NCBI RefSeq assembly: GCF_014655295.1
Contig: NZ_BNBI01000011.1
Coordinates: 298,510-362,509 of the forward strand
Origin: Streptomyces fumanus
GTDB lineage: Bacteria; Actinomycetota; Actinomycetes; Streptomycetales; Streptomycetaceae
Direction of reading: 5' to 3'
Length of the DNA stretch: 64,000 nucleotides
This document shows positions 25,919 through 33,141 of the stretch, piece after piece. The notes under the pieces are model-generated. The model ran no database searches, was not told the DNA's origin, and saw only the letters and a list, made by a program, of their open reading frames with translations. A program made the translations under genes and the position numbers. Numbering within the stretch: the stretch's first letter is position 1; each line of letters starts with the position of its first letter.

Positions 25919-26908
25919 CTACGCCCCGGCGCCGCGGGCCAGCCCCAGGGCGTACTCCGGCCACCACCGGCCCGCGTCCGGACCGCCCGCGCAACTGCCG
26001 TCCGACTCGCCCGGCCGCTTGACCCACAGATAGGCGTCGACGGCCGGGTCGCCGGTGCCGGTGGTGGGGCGGGTGCCCAGCGCCCGGCCGGGCGGGTTGC
26101 ACCAGACGCCGGGCAGCGGGCCGTTGCCGTTGCGGCTGGTGTCGATGACGAAGTGCTTGCCGCCCAGGCCCGCCGAGAGCAGCTTGCCGTACCGGGTGGT
26201 GTCCTCGGTGGTCTGGAAGTTGGAGACGTTCAGCGCGAAGCCGTCGGCCCGGTCGATCCCGGCCCGCTTCAGCGGCTCCACCAGTTTCTCCGGCTCGGTG
26301 ATCCAGGCCGGGTTGCCGGCGTCCAGGTACACCGCGGTGTTCGGCTGCTCCTTGAACCGGGCGATCGCCTCGCCGAGCAGTTGCTCGCGCTCGGCGTGCA
26401 GCTCGCCGGGGGTGCAGCCGTCCACGATGTGCGCGACCGCGTCGGGCTCCAGCACCACCAGGGCCTTCGCGTCCCCGATGGCGTCGGCGAACCGGCCGGT
26501 CCACTGCCGGTAGGCCGCCGCGTCGGGGGCCCCGCCGGCCGAGTGCTGGCCGCAGTCGCGGTGCGGGATGTTGTACGCGGTGAACAGCGCCGTGCGGCCC
26601 GCCGCCTTCGCCGCCCGGGCGACCCGGCTCACCAGCGGCGCCGGGTCGATCTCACCGGCCGGCCAGAGCGCGGCGGGCTGCCCGGCGATCCGCTGGAGCA
26701 GCCCGGCCTCCTCGGCCCGGCCCTGCTGGCGCCAGAGCCGGCTCTGCCGGGCGGCGGGGCTGTCCGGGTCGACCCAGAACGGGGAGTCGGCCGGCCGGGT
26801 CGAGGCGGGCGCGGCGACGGACGCCCCGCCGGTCTCGGGCGCGGACGAGCAGCCCGCCGCGAGGCCGAGGGCGGCGAGCGTCGCGAGGGTCTGGATCAGC
26901 CGGGACAT
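25919..26908 (-). CDS. cslZ: GH6 endoglucanase-like lipoprotein (CslZ-like)
   Basis: 329 aa from ATG 26908 with a gggag ribosome site. Lipoprotein signal with lipobox LAAGC (Cys about residue 20). GH6 motifs: ALFTAYNIPHRDCGQHSAGGA (substrate-binding Asp), VVLEPDAVAHI (acid-catalyst Asp), the NVSNFQTTEDTTRYGKLL region and WCNPPGRALG. It would trim or edit the beta-glucan made by the convergent cslA-glxA operon, whose stop lies 12 bp away. Gene order differs from a simple operon: the hydrolase has its own promoter beside the marR gene. Confidence 0.9.
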   Translation of the reverse strand: MSRLIQTLATLAALGLAAGCSSAPETGGASVAAPASTRPADSPFWVDPDSPAARQSRLWRQQGRAEEAGLLQRIAGQPAALWPAGEIDPAPLVSRVARAAKAAGRTALFTAYNIPHRDCGQHSAGGAPDAAAYRQWTGRFADAIGDAKALVVLEPDAVAHIVDGCTPGELHAEREQLLGEAIARFKEQPNTAVYLDAGNPAWITEPEKLVEPLKRAGIDRADGFALNVSNFQTTEDTTRYGKLLSAGLGGKHFVIDTSRNGNGPLPGVWCNPPGRALGTRPTTGTGDPAVDAYLWVKRPGESDGSCAGGPDAGRWWPEYALGLARGAGA

Positions 26909-26935
26909 CGCTGCTCCCTGAGAACCGAGGTGACA

Positions 26936-26968
26936 TTGTGTGATGATCCGAAACGTATCGTGACACAA
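26936..26968. promoter_or_regulatory. Inverted repeat in the cslZ / marR divergent promoter
   Basis: ttgtgt (26936-26941) and acacaa (26963-26968), with partly symmetrical flanking bases, lie in the 166-bp gap between the GH6 gene and the divergent MarR gene, in a locally AT-richer stretch. It could be an operator for the MarR protein. Weak, by eye. Confidence 0.3.
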
Positions 26969-27074
26969 GGGACACGCTCGGCGCGGCAGGGCCCGCCGGG
27001 GAGGGGGCCGGACGGCCGCCCGATGGGCGAGACAGGGCTGTTCGGCATATGACCGGCCGGTAAGGTCTGATGCC

Positions 27075-27584
27075 GTGCCGAAGCCCCTCAGTCTCTCCTT
27101 CGACCCCATCGCCCGCGCCGACGAAAGCTGGAAGCGGCGCTGGGGCAACGTGCCCTCCATGGCGGCCATCACCTCGATCATGCGCGCCCAGCAGATCCTG
27201 CTGGCCGAGGTCGACGCGGTGGTCAAGCCCTACGGGCTGACCTTCGCGCGGTACGAGGCGCTGGTGCTGCTCACCTTCTCCAAGTCCGGCGAACTGCCGA
27301 TGTCCAAGATCGGCGAGCGGCTCATGGTGCACCCCACCTCCGTGACCAACACCGTCGACCGGCTGGTCAGGTCCGGTCTGGTGGCCAAGCGCCCCAACCC
27401 CAACGACGGGCGCGGCACCCTGGCCACCATCACCGACAAGGGCCGCGAGGTGGTCGAGGCCGCCACCCGCGACCTGATGGCCATGGACTTCGGCCTGGGC
27501 TGCTACGACGCCGAGGAGTGCGCCGAGATCTTCGCGATGCTCCGGCCGCTGCGGGTGGCGGCGGGGGACTTCGCGGACGACTGA
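27075..27584 (+). CDS. MarR-family transcriptional regulator
   Basis: 169 aa from GTG 27075. Winged HTH MSKIGERLMVHPTSVTNTVDRLVRSGLVAKRPNPNDGRG, with wing Asp-Gly-Arg-Gly, flanked by long dimerisation helices; the N-terminal ~35 residues (SWKRRWGNVPSMAAIT) are typical of the acyl-CoA-locus subgroup. Followed by the DUF3817 gene and icmA. It is a candidate regulator of icmA or of the divergent GH6 gene. Confidence 0.88.
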   Translation: MPKPLSLSFDPIARADESWKRRWGNVPSMAAITSIMRAQQILLAEVDAVVKPYGLTFARYEALVLLTFSKSGELPMSKIGERLMVHPTSVTNTVDRLVRSGLVAKRPNPNDGRGTLATITDKGREVVEAATRDLMAMDFGLGCYDAEECAEIFAMLRPLRVAAGDFADD

Positions 27585-27640
27585 GCGGGCCGGCGGGCCC
27601 GCCGGAAGATCGCCCGAAACGGGTGGTTACGCTCGTACGC

Positions 27641-27979
27641 ATGAAAAAGAGCGTGCTGACGCGCTACCGCGTCATGGCGTACGTCACCGGTGTGCTGCTG
27701 ATCCTGCTCTGCCTCGGCATGATCGCGAAGTACCTGCTGAAGATGGACGGTGCCGACGACTTCACCCGGGTCGTCAGCATCGCGCACGGCTGGCTCTACG
27801 TGATCTACCTGGTGTTCGCCTTCGACCTGGGCGCCAAGGCCAAGTGGCCGGTGAAGAAGCAGCTCTGGGTGCTGCTCGCGGGGACCATCCCGACCGCCGC
27901 GTTCTTCGTGGAGCGCCGGATCACCCCCGAGCTGCAGGCGCGGTTCGCCCAGGACGCGCCGGCGGTCGCCAAGGCGTAG
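27641..27979 (+). CDS. DUF3817 integral membrane protein (second copy)
   Basis: 112 aa from ATG 27641. Three helices (VTGVLLILLCLGMIAKYLL; VSIAHGWLYVIYLVFAFDLGAKAKWP; LWVLLAGTIPTAAFFVERRI) align with the copy at 21348. TACGCT (27628-27633) ends 7 nt before the ATG and no ribosome site is visible, pointing to a leaderless mRNA. Function unknown. Confidence 0.85.
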   Translation: MKKSVLTRYRVMAYVTGVLLILLCLGMIAKYLLKMDGADDFTRVVSIAHGWLYVIYLVFAFDLGAKAKWPVKKQLWVLLAGTIPTAAFFVERRITPELQARFAQDAPAVAKA

Positions 27980-27984
27980 TCCCG

Positions 27985-28008
27985 CCGCCGTACGGACCCG
28001 TACGGCGG
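27985..28008. terminator. Hairpin terminator upstream of icmA
   Basis: Perfect 11-bp inverted repeat ccgccgtacgg (27985-27995) / ccgtacggcgg (27998-28008), six bases after the DUF3817 stop, separating it from icmA. Confidence 0.65.
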
Positions 28009-28020
28009 TTGCCCATCGAC

Positions 28021-28044
28021 ATTTACTTGGACGTCCTAGTAAAT
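28021..28044. promoter_or_regulatory. Near-perfect 24-bp palindrome over the icmA promoter/start
   Basis: Arms atttact (28021-28027) and agtaaat (28038-28044) flank the core ggacgtcc (28029-28036). Of 12 base pairs only one (28028/28037, T/T) mismatches. It overlaps a plausible promoter, TCGACA (28016-28021) and TAAATT (28040-28045) with an 18-bp spacer, which would place transcription start at the icmA ATG. This is an excellent candidate repressor operator of TetR/GntR type; the cognate regulator is unknown. Confidence 0.7.
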
Positions 28045-28051
28045 TCGGGGT

Positions 28052-29752
28052 ATGGACGCTGACGCCATAGAGGAAGGCCGCCGTCGCTGGCAGGCCCGGT
28101 ACGATGCCGCGCGCAAGCGCGAGGCGGACTTCACCACGCTCTCCGGCGACCCCGTGGAACCGGTGTACGGGCCCCGGCCCGGCGACCGGTACGAGGGGTT
28201 CGAGCGGATCGGCTGGCCCGGGGAGTACCCCTTCACCCGGGGGCTGTATCCGACCGGCTACCGGGGGCGGACGTGGACCATCCGGCAGTTCGCCGGGTTC
28301 GGCAACGCCGAGCAGACCAACGAGCGCTACAAGATGATCCTGCGCAACGGCGGCGGCGGCCTCTCGGTCGCCTTCGACATGCCGACGCTGATGGGCCGCG
28401 ACTCCGACGACCCCCGCTCGCTCGGCGAGGTCGGCCACTGCGGGGTCGCCATCGACTCGGCCGCCGACATGGAGGTGCTGTTCCGGGACATCCCGCTGGG
28501 CGACGTGACCACGTCGATGACGATCAGCGGGCCCGCCGTGCCCGTCTTCTGCATGTACCTGGTCGCCGCCGAACGGCAGGGCGTCGACCCGGCCGTGCTC
28601 AACGGCACGCTCCAGACCGACATCTTCAAGGAGTACATCGCCCAGAAGGAGTGGCTCTTCCAGCCCGAGCCGCACCTGCGCCTGATCGGCGACCTGATGG
28701 AGTACTGCGCGGCCGGCATCCCCGCCTACAAGCCGCTCTCCGTCTCCGGCTACCACATCCGCGAGGCCGGGGCGACGGCGGCGCAGGAGCTGGCGTACAC
28801 CCTCGCGGACGGCTTCGGGTACGTGGAGCTGGGGCTGTCGCGCGGCCTCGACGTGGACGTGTTCGCGCCGGGGCTGTCCTTCTTCTTCGACGCGCACGTC
28901 GACTTCTTCGAGGAGATCGCCAAGTTCCGGGCCGCGCGGCGGATCTGGGCGCGCTGGATGCGGGACGTGTACGGGGCCCGCAGCGAGAAGGCGCAGTGGC
29001 TGCGCTTCCACACCCAGACCGCCGGGGTCTCGCTGACCGCGCAGCAGCCGTACAACAACGTGGTGCGCACGGCGGTGGAGGCGCTGGCGGCGGTGCTCGG
29101 CGGGACCAACTCGCTGCACACCAACGCGCTCGACGAGACCCTCGCGCTGCCCAGCGAGCAGGCCGCGGAGATCGCGCTGCGCACTCAGCAGGTGCTGATG
29201 GAGGAGACCGGCGTCGGCAACGTCGCCGACCCGCTGGGCGGGTCCTGGTACGTGGAGCAGCTCACCGACCGGATCGAGGCGGACGCGGAGAAGATCTTCG
29301 AGCAGATCAAGGAGCGGGGGCTGCGGGCGCACCCCGACGGGCGGCACCCGATCGGGCCGATGACCTCCGGGATCCTGCGCGGGATCGAGGACGGCTGGTT
29401 CACCGGGGAGATCGCGGAGTCGGCGTTCCGGTACCAGCAGGCGCTGGAGAAGGGCGACAAGAAAGTGGTGGGCGTCAACGCCCACACCGGGTCGGTCACC
29501 GGGGACCTGGAGATTCTGCGGGTCAGCCACGAGGTGGAGCGCGAGCAGGTGCGGGCGCTGGGCGCGCGCAAGGCCGGGCGGGACGAGGCGGCGGTTCGGG
29601 GGGCGCTGGACGCGATGCTGGGTGCTGCGCGGGCGGGCGGGAACATGATCGGGCCGATGCTGGAGGCGGTGCGGGCGGAAGCCACGCTGGGGGAGATCTG
29701 CGGGGTGCTGCGGGAGGAGTGGGGGGTGTACACGGAACCGGCGGGCTTCTAG
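28052..29752 (+). CDS. icmA: Isobutyryl-CoA mutase large subunit
   Basis: 566 aa, the exact length of known IcmA. TIM-barrel substrate domain of the methylmalonyl-CoA mutase family without the B12-binding domain, which resides on the small subunit IcmB encoded elsewhere. The two residues that distinguish isobutyryl-CoA from methylmalonyl-CoA mutases are present: Phe80 (TIRQFAGF, Tyr in MCM) and Gln198 (YIAQKE, Arg in MCM). It interconverts isobutyryl- and n-butyryl-CoA, linking valine catabolism to butyryl-CoA and polyketide precursors. Needs a MeaB-type chaperone, such as that at 14.8 kb. Only gggg at 28047-28050 precedes the start. Confidence 0.95.
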   Translation: MDADAIEEGRRRWQARYDAARKREADFTTLSGDPVEPVYGPRPGDRYEGFERIGWPGEYPFTRGLYPTGYRGRTWTIRQFAGFGNAEQTNERYKMILRNGGGGLSVAFDMPTLMGRDSDDPRSLGEVGHCGVAIDSAADMEVLFRDIPLGDVTTSMTISGPAVPVFCMYLVAAERQGVDPAVLNGTLQTDIFKEYIAQKEWLFQPEPHLRLIGDLMEYCAAGIPAYKPLSVSGYHIREAGATAAQELAYTLADGFGYVELGLSRGLDVDVFAPGLSFFFDAHVDFFEEIAKFRAARRIWARWMRDVYGARSEKAQWLRFHTQTAGVSLTAQQPYNNVVRTAVEALAAVLGGTNSLHTNALDETLALPSEQAAEIALRTQQVLMEETGVGNVADPLGGSWYVEQLTDRIEADAEKIFEQIKERGLRAHPDGRHPIGPMTSGILRGIEDGWFTGEIAESAFRYQQALEKGDKKVVGVNAHTGSVTGDLEILRVSHEVEREQVRALGARKAGRDEAAVRGALDAMLGAARAGGNMIGPMLEAVRAEATLGEICGVLREEWGVYTEPAGF

Positions 29753-29779
29753 GCGCCGGTTCCGGGGCGGCGGCCCGCA

Positions 29780-29800
29780 CCAGGGGGCTCCGCCCCCTGG
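29780..29800. terminator. icmA/TetR convergent hairpin
   Basis: ccaggggg (29780-29787) / ccccctgg (29793-29800), 5-nt loop, in the sequence context ccagggggctccgccccctgg, a hairpin I have often seen repeated in Streptomyces intergenic DNA. Lies between the icmA stop and the TetR stop. Confidence 0.7.
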
Positions 29801-29836
29801 ACCCCCGGCCTATGCCCACCCACCACCCGACTCGGC

Positions 29837-30556
29837 CTACTGAGAAGTGGCCGTCGTGTCCGGCTCGGTCGGGCGGGAAGTGGCCGTCGGGGGTGGGTCG
29901 GTCGGGCGGGTGGTGGCCGTCGTGTCCGGCTCGGGCGGGCGGGAGGGGGTCGTCAGGCCGTGGAGGAGGACGTGGGTGAGGGCGGTCACCCAGGGTCCGT
30001 CCGCGGGTTGGGCGCTGACCAGGGTGCGGTGGACGACCGCGCCCGCGACCATGTCGAAGATCAGGTCGGCCGTGCGGGCGGCGCGCTCCGGGTCCGGGTC
30101 GGCGGGCAGTTCGCCGCGGGCCTGGGCGCGGGCGCGGCCCGCCAGGACGAGCCGCTTCTGGCGTTCCACGATCGAGCCGCGGATGCGCTCGCGCAGCGCG
30201 TCGTCGCGCGTGGCCTCCGCCACCACCGCCATCAGGCCGCTGCGCGCCTCCGGACGCGCCAGGATCGCGGCGAACTGGAGCACCACGCCCTCCACGTCCG
30301 CGGCGAGACTGCCGCGGTCGGGCAGGGCCAGCTCGTCGAAGAGCTCGGCCACCGCGTCGACCACCAGTTCGTTCTTGCCTGCCCAGCGGCGGTAGAGGGT
30401 CGTCTTGGCGACCCCCGCCCGCAGGGCCACGTCGGACAGGGTGAGCTTGGACCAGCCCAGTTCGACCAGGGCCGCCCGGGTCGCGGCCAGGATCGCGGCG
30501 TCGGCCGCGGCGCTGCGCGGACGGCCGGCACGGCTGACGGGGGTGCGGCTCTGCAT
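29837..30556 (-). CDS. TetR-family repressor with repetitive Pro/Thr tail
   Basis: 239 aa. N-terminal HTH (ILAATRAALVELGWSKLTLSDVALRAGVAKTTLYRRWAGKNELVVDAV) and an all-helical ligand domain to about residue 205. The final ~34 residues are an unusual tail of PEPDTTAT / PTDPPPTAT / PTEPDTTAT units encoded by three 33-bp repeats. Divergent from the CnoX-like gene with a TetR-type palindrome between, so autoregulation is probable. Ligand unknown. It could also act on the icmA operator, although half-sites differ from its own palindrome. Confidence 0.88.
   Translation of the reverse strand: MQSRTPVSRAGRPRSAAADAAILAATRAALVELGWSKLTLSDVALRAGVAKTTLYRRWAGKNELVVDAVAELFDELALPDRGSLAADVEGVVLQFAAILARPEARSGLMAVVAEATRDDALRERIRGSIVERQKRLVLAGRARAQARGELPADPDPERAARTADLIFDMVAGAVVHRTLVSAQPADGPWVTALTHVLLHGLTTPSRPPEPDTTATTRPTDPPPTATSRPTEPDTTATSQ
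29847..29945. repeat. Three 33-bp tandem repeats at the 3' end of the TetR gene
   Basis: Units at 29847-29879, 29880-29912 and 29913-29945, each starting gtggccgtcg and ending in a cgggcggg run. Units 1 and 3 differ at few positions. In frame (11 codons each), they encode the Pro/Thr tail. Copy number is likely to vary between strains. Confidence 0.8.
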
Positions 30557-30639
30557 CCCCCGACCCTATCCGGCCGTTCCGGCCCGGCCGTGAGGCAGAT
30601 CACCGGCGGGCCCTGGTCCGGCGCCACCCCGGGGTATTA

Positions 30640-30656
30640 CGCTACGAGCCGTAGCG
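30640..30656. promoter_or_regulatory. TetR-type palindromic operator
   Basis: cgctacg (30640-30646) agc cgtagcg (30650-30656): perfect 7-bp arms with a 3-bp centre, 84 bp upstream of the TetR start in the 235-bp gap to the CnoX-like gene. Typical size and symmetry for a TetR dimer. Confidence 0.6.
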
Positions 30657-30791
30657 AAAGCGCGCGGGGACACCGCCGCGCCGAGCGACGACCACCGGGG
30701 CGCGGGTGGGGACCCGGCGCCGGCAGCACACATCAGGGCGGGTTTCGGACCGCTTTTCACAGACGCGCGCGGTACGGGGGAGGATAGGCGC

Positions 30792-31766
30792 ATGCAGCCA
30801 CGGAACATGTCCATGAGCGGAGTCGTCGACCTCGCCGCGGTGAAGGCGGCCCAGGAGGCCAAGGCGAAGGCGGAGCAGGCGCGCGCCCAGGCCGCGCGGC
30901 AGGGCGGCGGGGGCGGCGTCTCCCCGGCCGATCTCGTCATCGACGTCGACGAGGCGGGCTTCGAGCGCGATGTCCTCCAGCGGTCCACCGAGGTCCCGGT
31001 CGTCATCGACTTCTGGGCCGAGTGGTGCGAGCCCTGCAAGCAGTTGAGCCCCGTCCTGGAGCGGCTCGCCGTCGAGTACAACGGCCGGTTCGTGCTGGCC
31101 AAGATCGATGTCGACGCCAACCAGATGCTGATGCAGCAGTTCGGCATCCAGGGCATCCCGGCCGTCTTCGCGGTGGTCGCCGGGCAGGCGCTGCCGCTCT
31201 TCCAGGGCGCCGCCGGCGAGACCCAGATCCGGGGGACCCTGGACCAGTTGGTGCAGGTGGCCGAGGAGCGCTTCGGCCTCACCGGCCTGGTCGTCGACCC
31301 CGAGGCCCAGCCCGGCGCCGCCCAGCAGGCCCCCGCCGCCCCGGCCGGCCCGCACGACGCCGCCCTGGAGGCCGCCGTCCGCGCGCTGGACGCGGGCGAC
31401 CTGGGCGGCGCGGTGCGCGCGTACCAGAACGTGCTCAACGAGGACCCGGCCAACATGGAGGCCAAGCTCGGCCTCGCCCAGGCCCAGTTGCTGCAGCGGG
31501 TCCAGGACCTCGACCCCCAGCAGGTGCGCAAGGACGCCGCCGAGAAGCCGGACGACGTCCAGGCGCAGATCGCCGCCGCCGACCTCGACCTCGTCGGCGG
31601 GCACGTGGACGACGCCTTCGGGCGCCTCATCGACACCGTGCGGCGCACCTTCGGCGACGACCGGGACGCCGTACGCGTACGGCTGCTGGAGCTGTTCGAG
31701 GTGGTCGGCGCGGAGGATCCGCGGGTGGTCGCGGCCCGCCGCGCGCTGGCGCGCGCCCTGTTCTGA
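30792..31766 (+). CDS. Thioredoxin-TPR co-chaperone, CnoX/YbbN-like
   Basis: 324 aa from ATG 30792 with a strong gggggagga site. A charged N-terminal helix (AAQEAKAKAEQARAQ) precedes a thioredoxin domain at ~50-165 with active site Cys79-Glu-Pro-Cys82. A C-terminal TPR region at ~185-320 (ALEAAVRALDAGDLGGAVRAYQNVLNEDP...) completes the YbbN/CnoX architecture. E. coli CnoX lacks a CXXC pair and works as a holdase with GroEL; the intact CEPC here suggests redox activity is retained. Cytoplasmic. Divergent from TetR. Confidence 0.9.
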   Translation: MQPRNMSMSGVVDLAAVKAAQEAKAKAEQARAQAARQGGGGGVSPADLVIDVDEAGFERDVLQRSTEVPVVIDFWAEWCEPCKQLSPVLERLAVEYNGRFVLAKIDVDANQMLMQQFGIQGIPAVFAVVAGQALPLFQGAAGETQIRGTLDQLVQVAEERFGLTGLVVDPEAQPGAAQQAPAAPAGPHDAALEAAVRALDAGDLGGAVRAYQNVLNEDPANMEAKLGLAQAQLLQRVQDLDPQQVRKDAAEKPDDVQAQIAAADLDLVGGHVDDAFGRLIDTVRRTFGDDRDAVRVRLLELFEVVGAEDPRVVAARRALARALF

Positions 31767-31841
31767 CCCGCGCCGGGCGCATGCCCCGGTGTACCGCCGG
31801 TGTGCTGTCCGTTAGCGACAAGTTGACGCCCGACGACCGAT

Positions 31842-31879
31842 GCGGCCGCGCTTTGCCAAATCTTGGCAATCGCGGCCGC
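31842..31879. terminator. Two-stage hairpin after the CnoX-like gene
   Basis: Outer arms gcggccgcg (31842-31850) / cgcggccgc (31871-31879) and inner arms ttgccaa (31853-31859) / ttggcaa (31863-31869), with a 3-nt loop and a small internal bulge. It lies 75 nt after the stop and is the strongest foldable element in the region. Confidence 0.6.
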
Positions 31880-31881
31880 TG

Positions 31882-31894
31882 TTACTGCCAGTAA
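31882..31894. promoter_or_regulatory. Palindrome TTACTG-C-CAGTAA
   Basis: Perfect 6-bp arms around one base, directly beside the hairpin. It shares TTACT/AGTAA half-sites with the palindrome at 32011-32024. Candidate operator upstream of the DUF6230 operon. Confidence 0.4.
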
Positions 31895-32010
31895 GTCGAG
31901 GCCGCCGAACTGCCGGGTTCTGTCCGGGGTTCGGCGGATTTGTTCCGCCCAACGGTGACACCGAGCGTCGCCGGTCGGGGCCGGTGTGTCGTGGTGTGGT
32001 TATCCGGCCG

Positions 32011-32024
32011 TTACTAGCGAGTAA
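32011..32024. promoter_or_regulatory. Palindrome TTACT-AGCG-AGTAA
   Basis: Perfect 5-bp arms around a 4-bp centre, 117 bp downstream of the similar site at 31882-31894. The repeated half-site in one intergenic region suggests a dimeric regulator. The regulator is not identified. Confidence 0.4.
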
Positions 32025-32405
32025 TGAACCCCCTTGTGCGGGCGGCCAGAATGCACCACGATCGGCGACGCTCGGTCCATTCCCGTACCCCGACAGCCAA
32101 TCGGGCCGCGGGACTTCCTGGGTCCCCACCGAGCAGGTCCGGCGGCAGTGACGCCGGTCCTTGGGCAGGGGGGTCTTCGCCGCACCCGGCGGAGCCTGCC
32201 CGGCAGGTTGTGCGTGATGTGCGTCAGGCGCGACCAGTGGTTGTCGCTCGGGGGTGATCGCCGGTGATTCGGGCGCGTGGAGCGCGCCGCCGAGCGCGGG
32301 CGCTCTCCTTCCCGAGGACGTAGCACTTCTCCCATCCCTGCCCGGCCGAGCCGCCGACCGAGGGCGAACCGAGGCCAGGAGATGTACGTCCGAGAAGGAG
32401 GAAAT

Positions 32406-33050
32406 ATGGAGTCCCAAGTGCGTGGCGGGACCAGATGGAAGCGGTTCGCTGTGGTCATGGTGCCCAGCGTCGCCGCGACGGCCGCGATAGGAGTCGCCCT
32501 GGCCCAGGGTGCGCTGGCCGCGTCGTTCAGTGTGTCGGGGCAGCAGTTCAAGGTGACCGCCAGGGAACTGACCGGGCACGGCTTCTCGCAGTACGGCGCC
32601 TACAACGAGGGCGCCAGCGGCAAGAACGCCGTGGCCGTCTCGGCGTTCAAGAGCGCCGAGATCGACAAGCTGTGCCAGTCGGTCGTCACCAAGATCCCGG
32701 TGCTGGGGCCCATCACCCTGCGGCTGGAGGCCGGTGACACGGCCAAGAAGCAGGAAGCGGTCTACGCCGAGCGTCTCTACATCGACGTCGCGGACCTGCA
32801 GGCCGATGCTGAGTTCAAGAACATCGACATCGGTGTGGCGGCCGGGGCCATCAGCAAGGGTCCCAAGCAGAAGAAGGCGGAGGTCTCCCAGGGGCGGGCC
32901 AACCCGGGCGGCTTCTCGCAGCAGGCGTCCGAGGCCAACCTGAAGGACGTGAAGCAGACGGCGTGGGCCACCACCGCCGGGACCTTCAGGCTCAGCGGTC
33001 TTCACATGTCGCTCAAGAAGGGCGACGGCGAAGGCGTCGAGTGCTACTGA
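32406..33050 (+). CDS. DUF6230 secreted/membrane-anchored protein
   Basis: 214 aa; start ATG 32406 behind AAGGAGG (an upstream in-frame ATG at 32382 has no properly spaced site). N-terminal positively charged segment, then a signal/anchor helix (FAVVMVPSVAATAAIGVALAQGALA), then a ~165-residue beta-rich domain, SFSVSGQQFKVTARELTGHGFSQYG ... AERLYIDVADLQAD ... FRLSGLHMSLKKGD. Older annotations call relatives cholesterol esterase; I see no GxSxG hydrolase motif. Always next to a DUF6114 gene in my recollection. Function unknown; first of a three-gene operon. Confidence 0.85.
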   Translation: MESQVRGGTRWKRFAVVMVPSVAATAAIGVALAQGALAASFSVSGQQFKVTARELTGHGFSQYGAYNEGASGKNAVAVSAFKSAEIDKLCQSVVTKIPVLGPITLRLEAGDTAKKQEAVYAERLYIDVADLQADAEFKNIDIGVAAGAISKGPKQKKAEVSQGRANPGGFSQQASEANLKDVKQTAWATTAGTFRLSGLHMSLKKGDGEGVECY

Positions 33051-33141
33051 GCCCCTGTTGACGGGTGGGGGCCGGCCGCGCCCCCGCCCGTCGACCCGCA
33101 CATCATCACCACAGCAACGCTGTACCAGGGAGCTGTTTTCC

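Larger units (their letters stand above)
31767..32405. other. 639-bp gene-free region with several hairpins/palindromes
   Basis: Small frames here have no coding character or ribosome sites. The region holds a large hairpin at 31842-31879, two TTACT...AGTAA palindromes (31882-31894 and 32011-32024), a second hairpin with 9-bp arms ccgccgaac/gttcggcgg (31902-31937), and a ~380-nt stretch leading to the strong ribosome site AAGGAGG (32395-32401) of the DUF6230 gene. A long leader or an unannotated small RNA is possible. Confidence 0.5.

Noticed and set aside
29780..29800. Hairpin as an insertion-sequence end
   Set aside because: No transposase frame, no matching second end and no target duplication; it behaves as an intergenic terminator.
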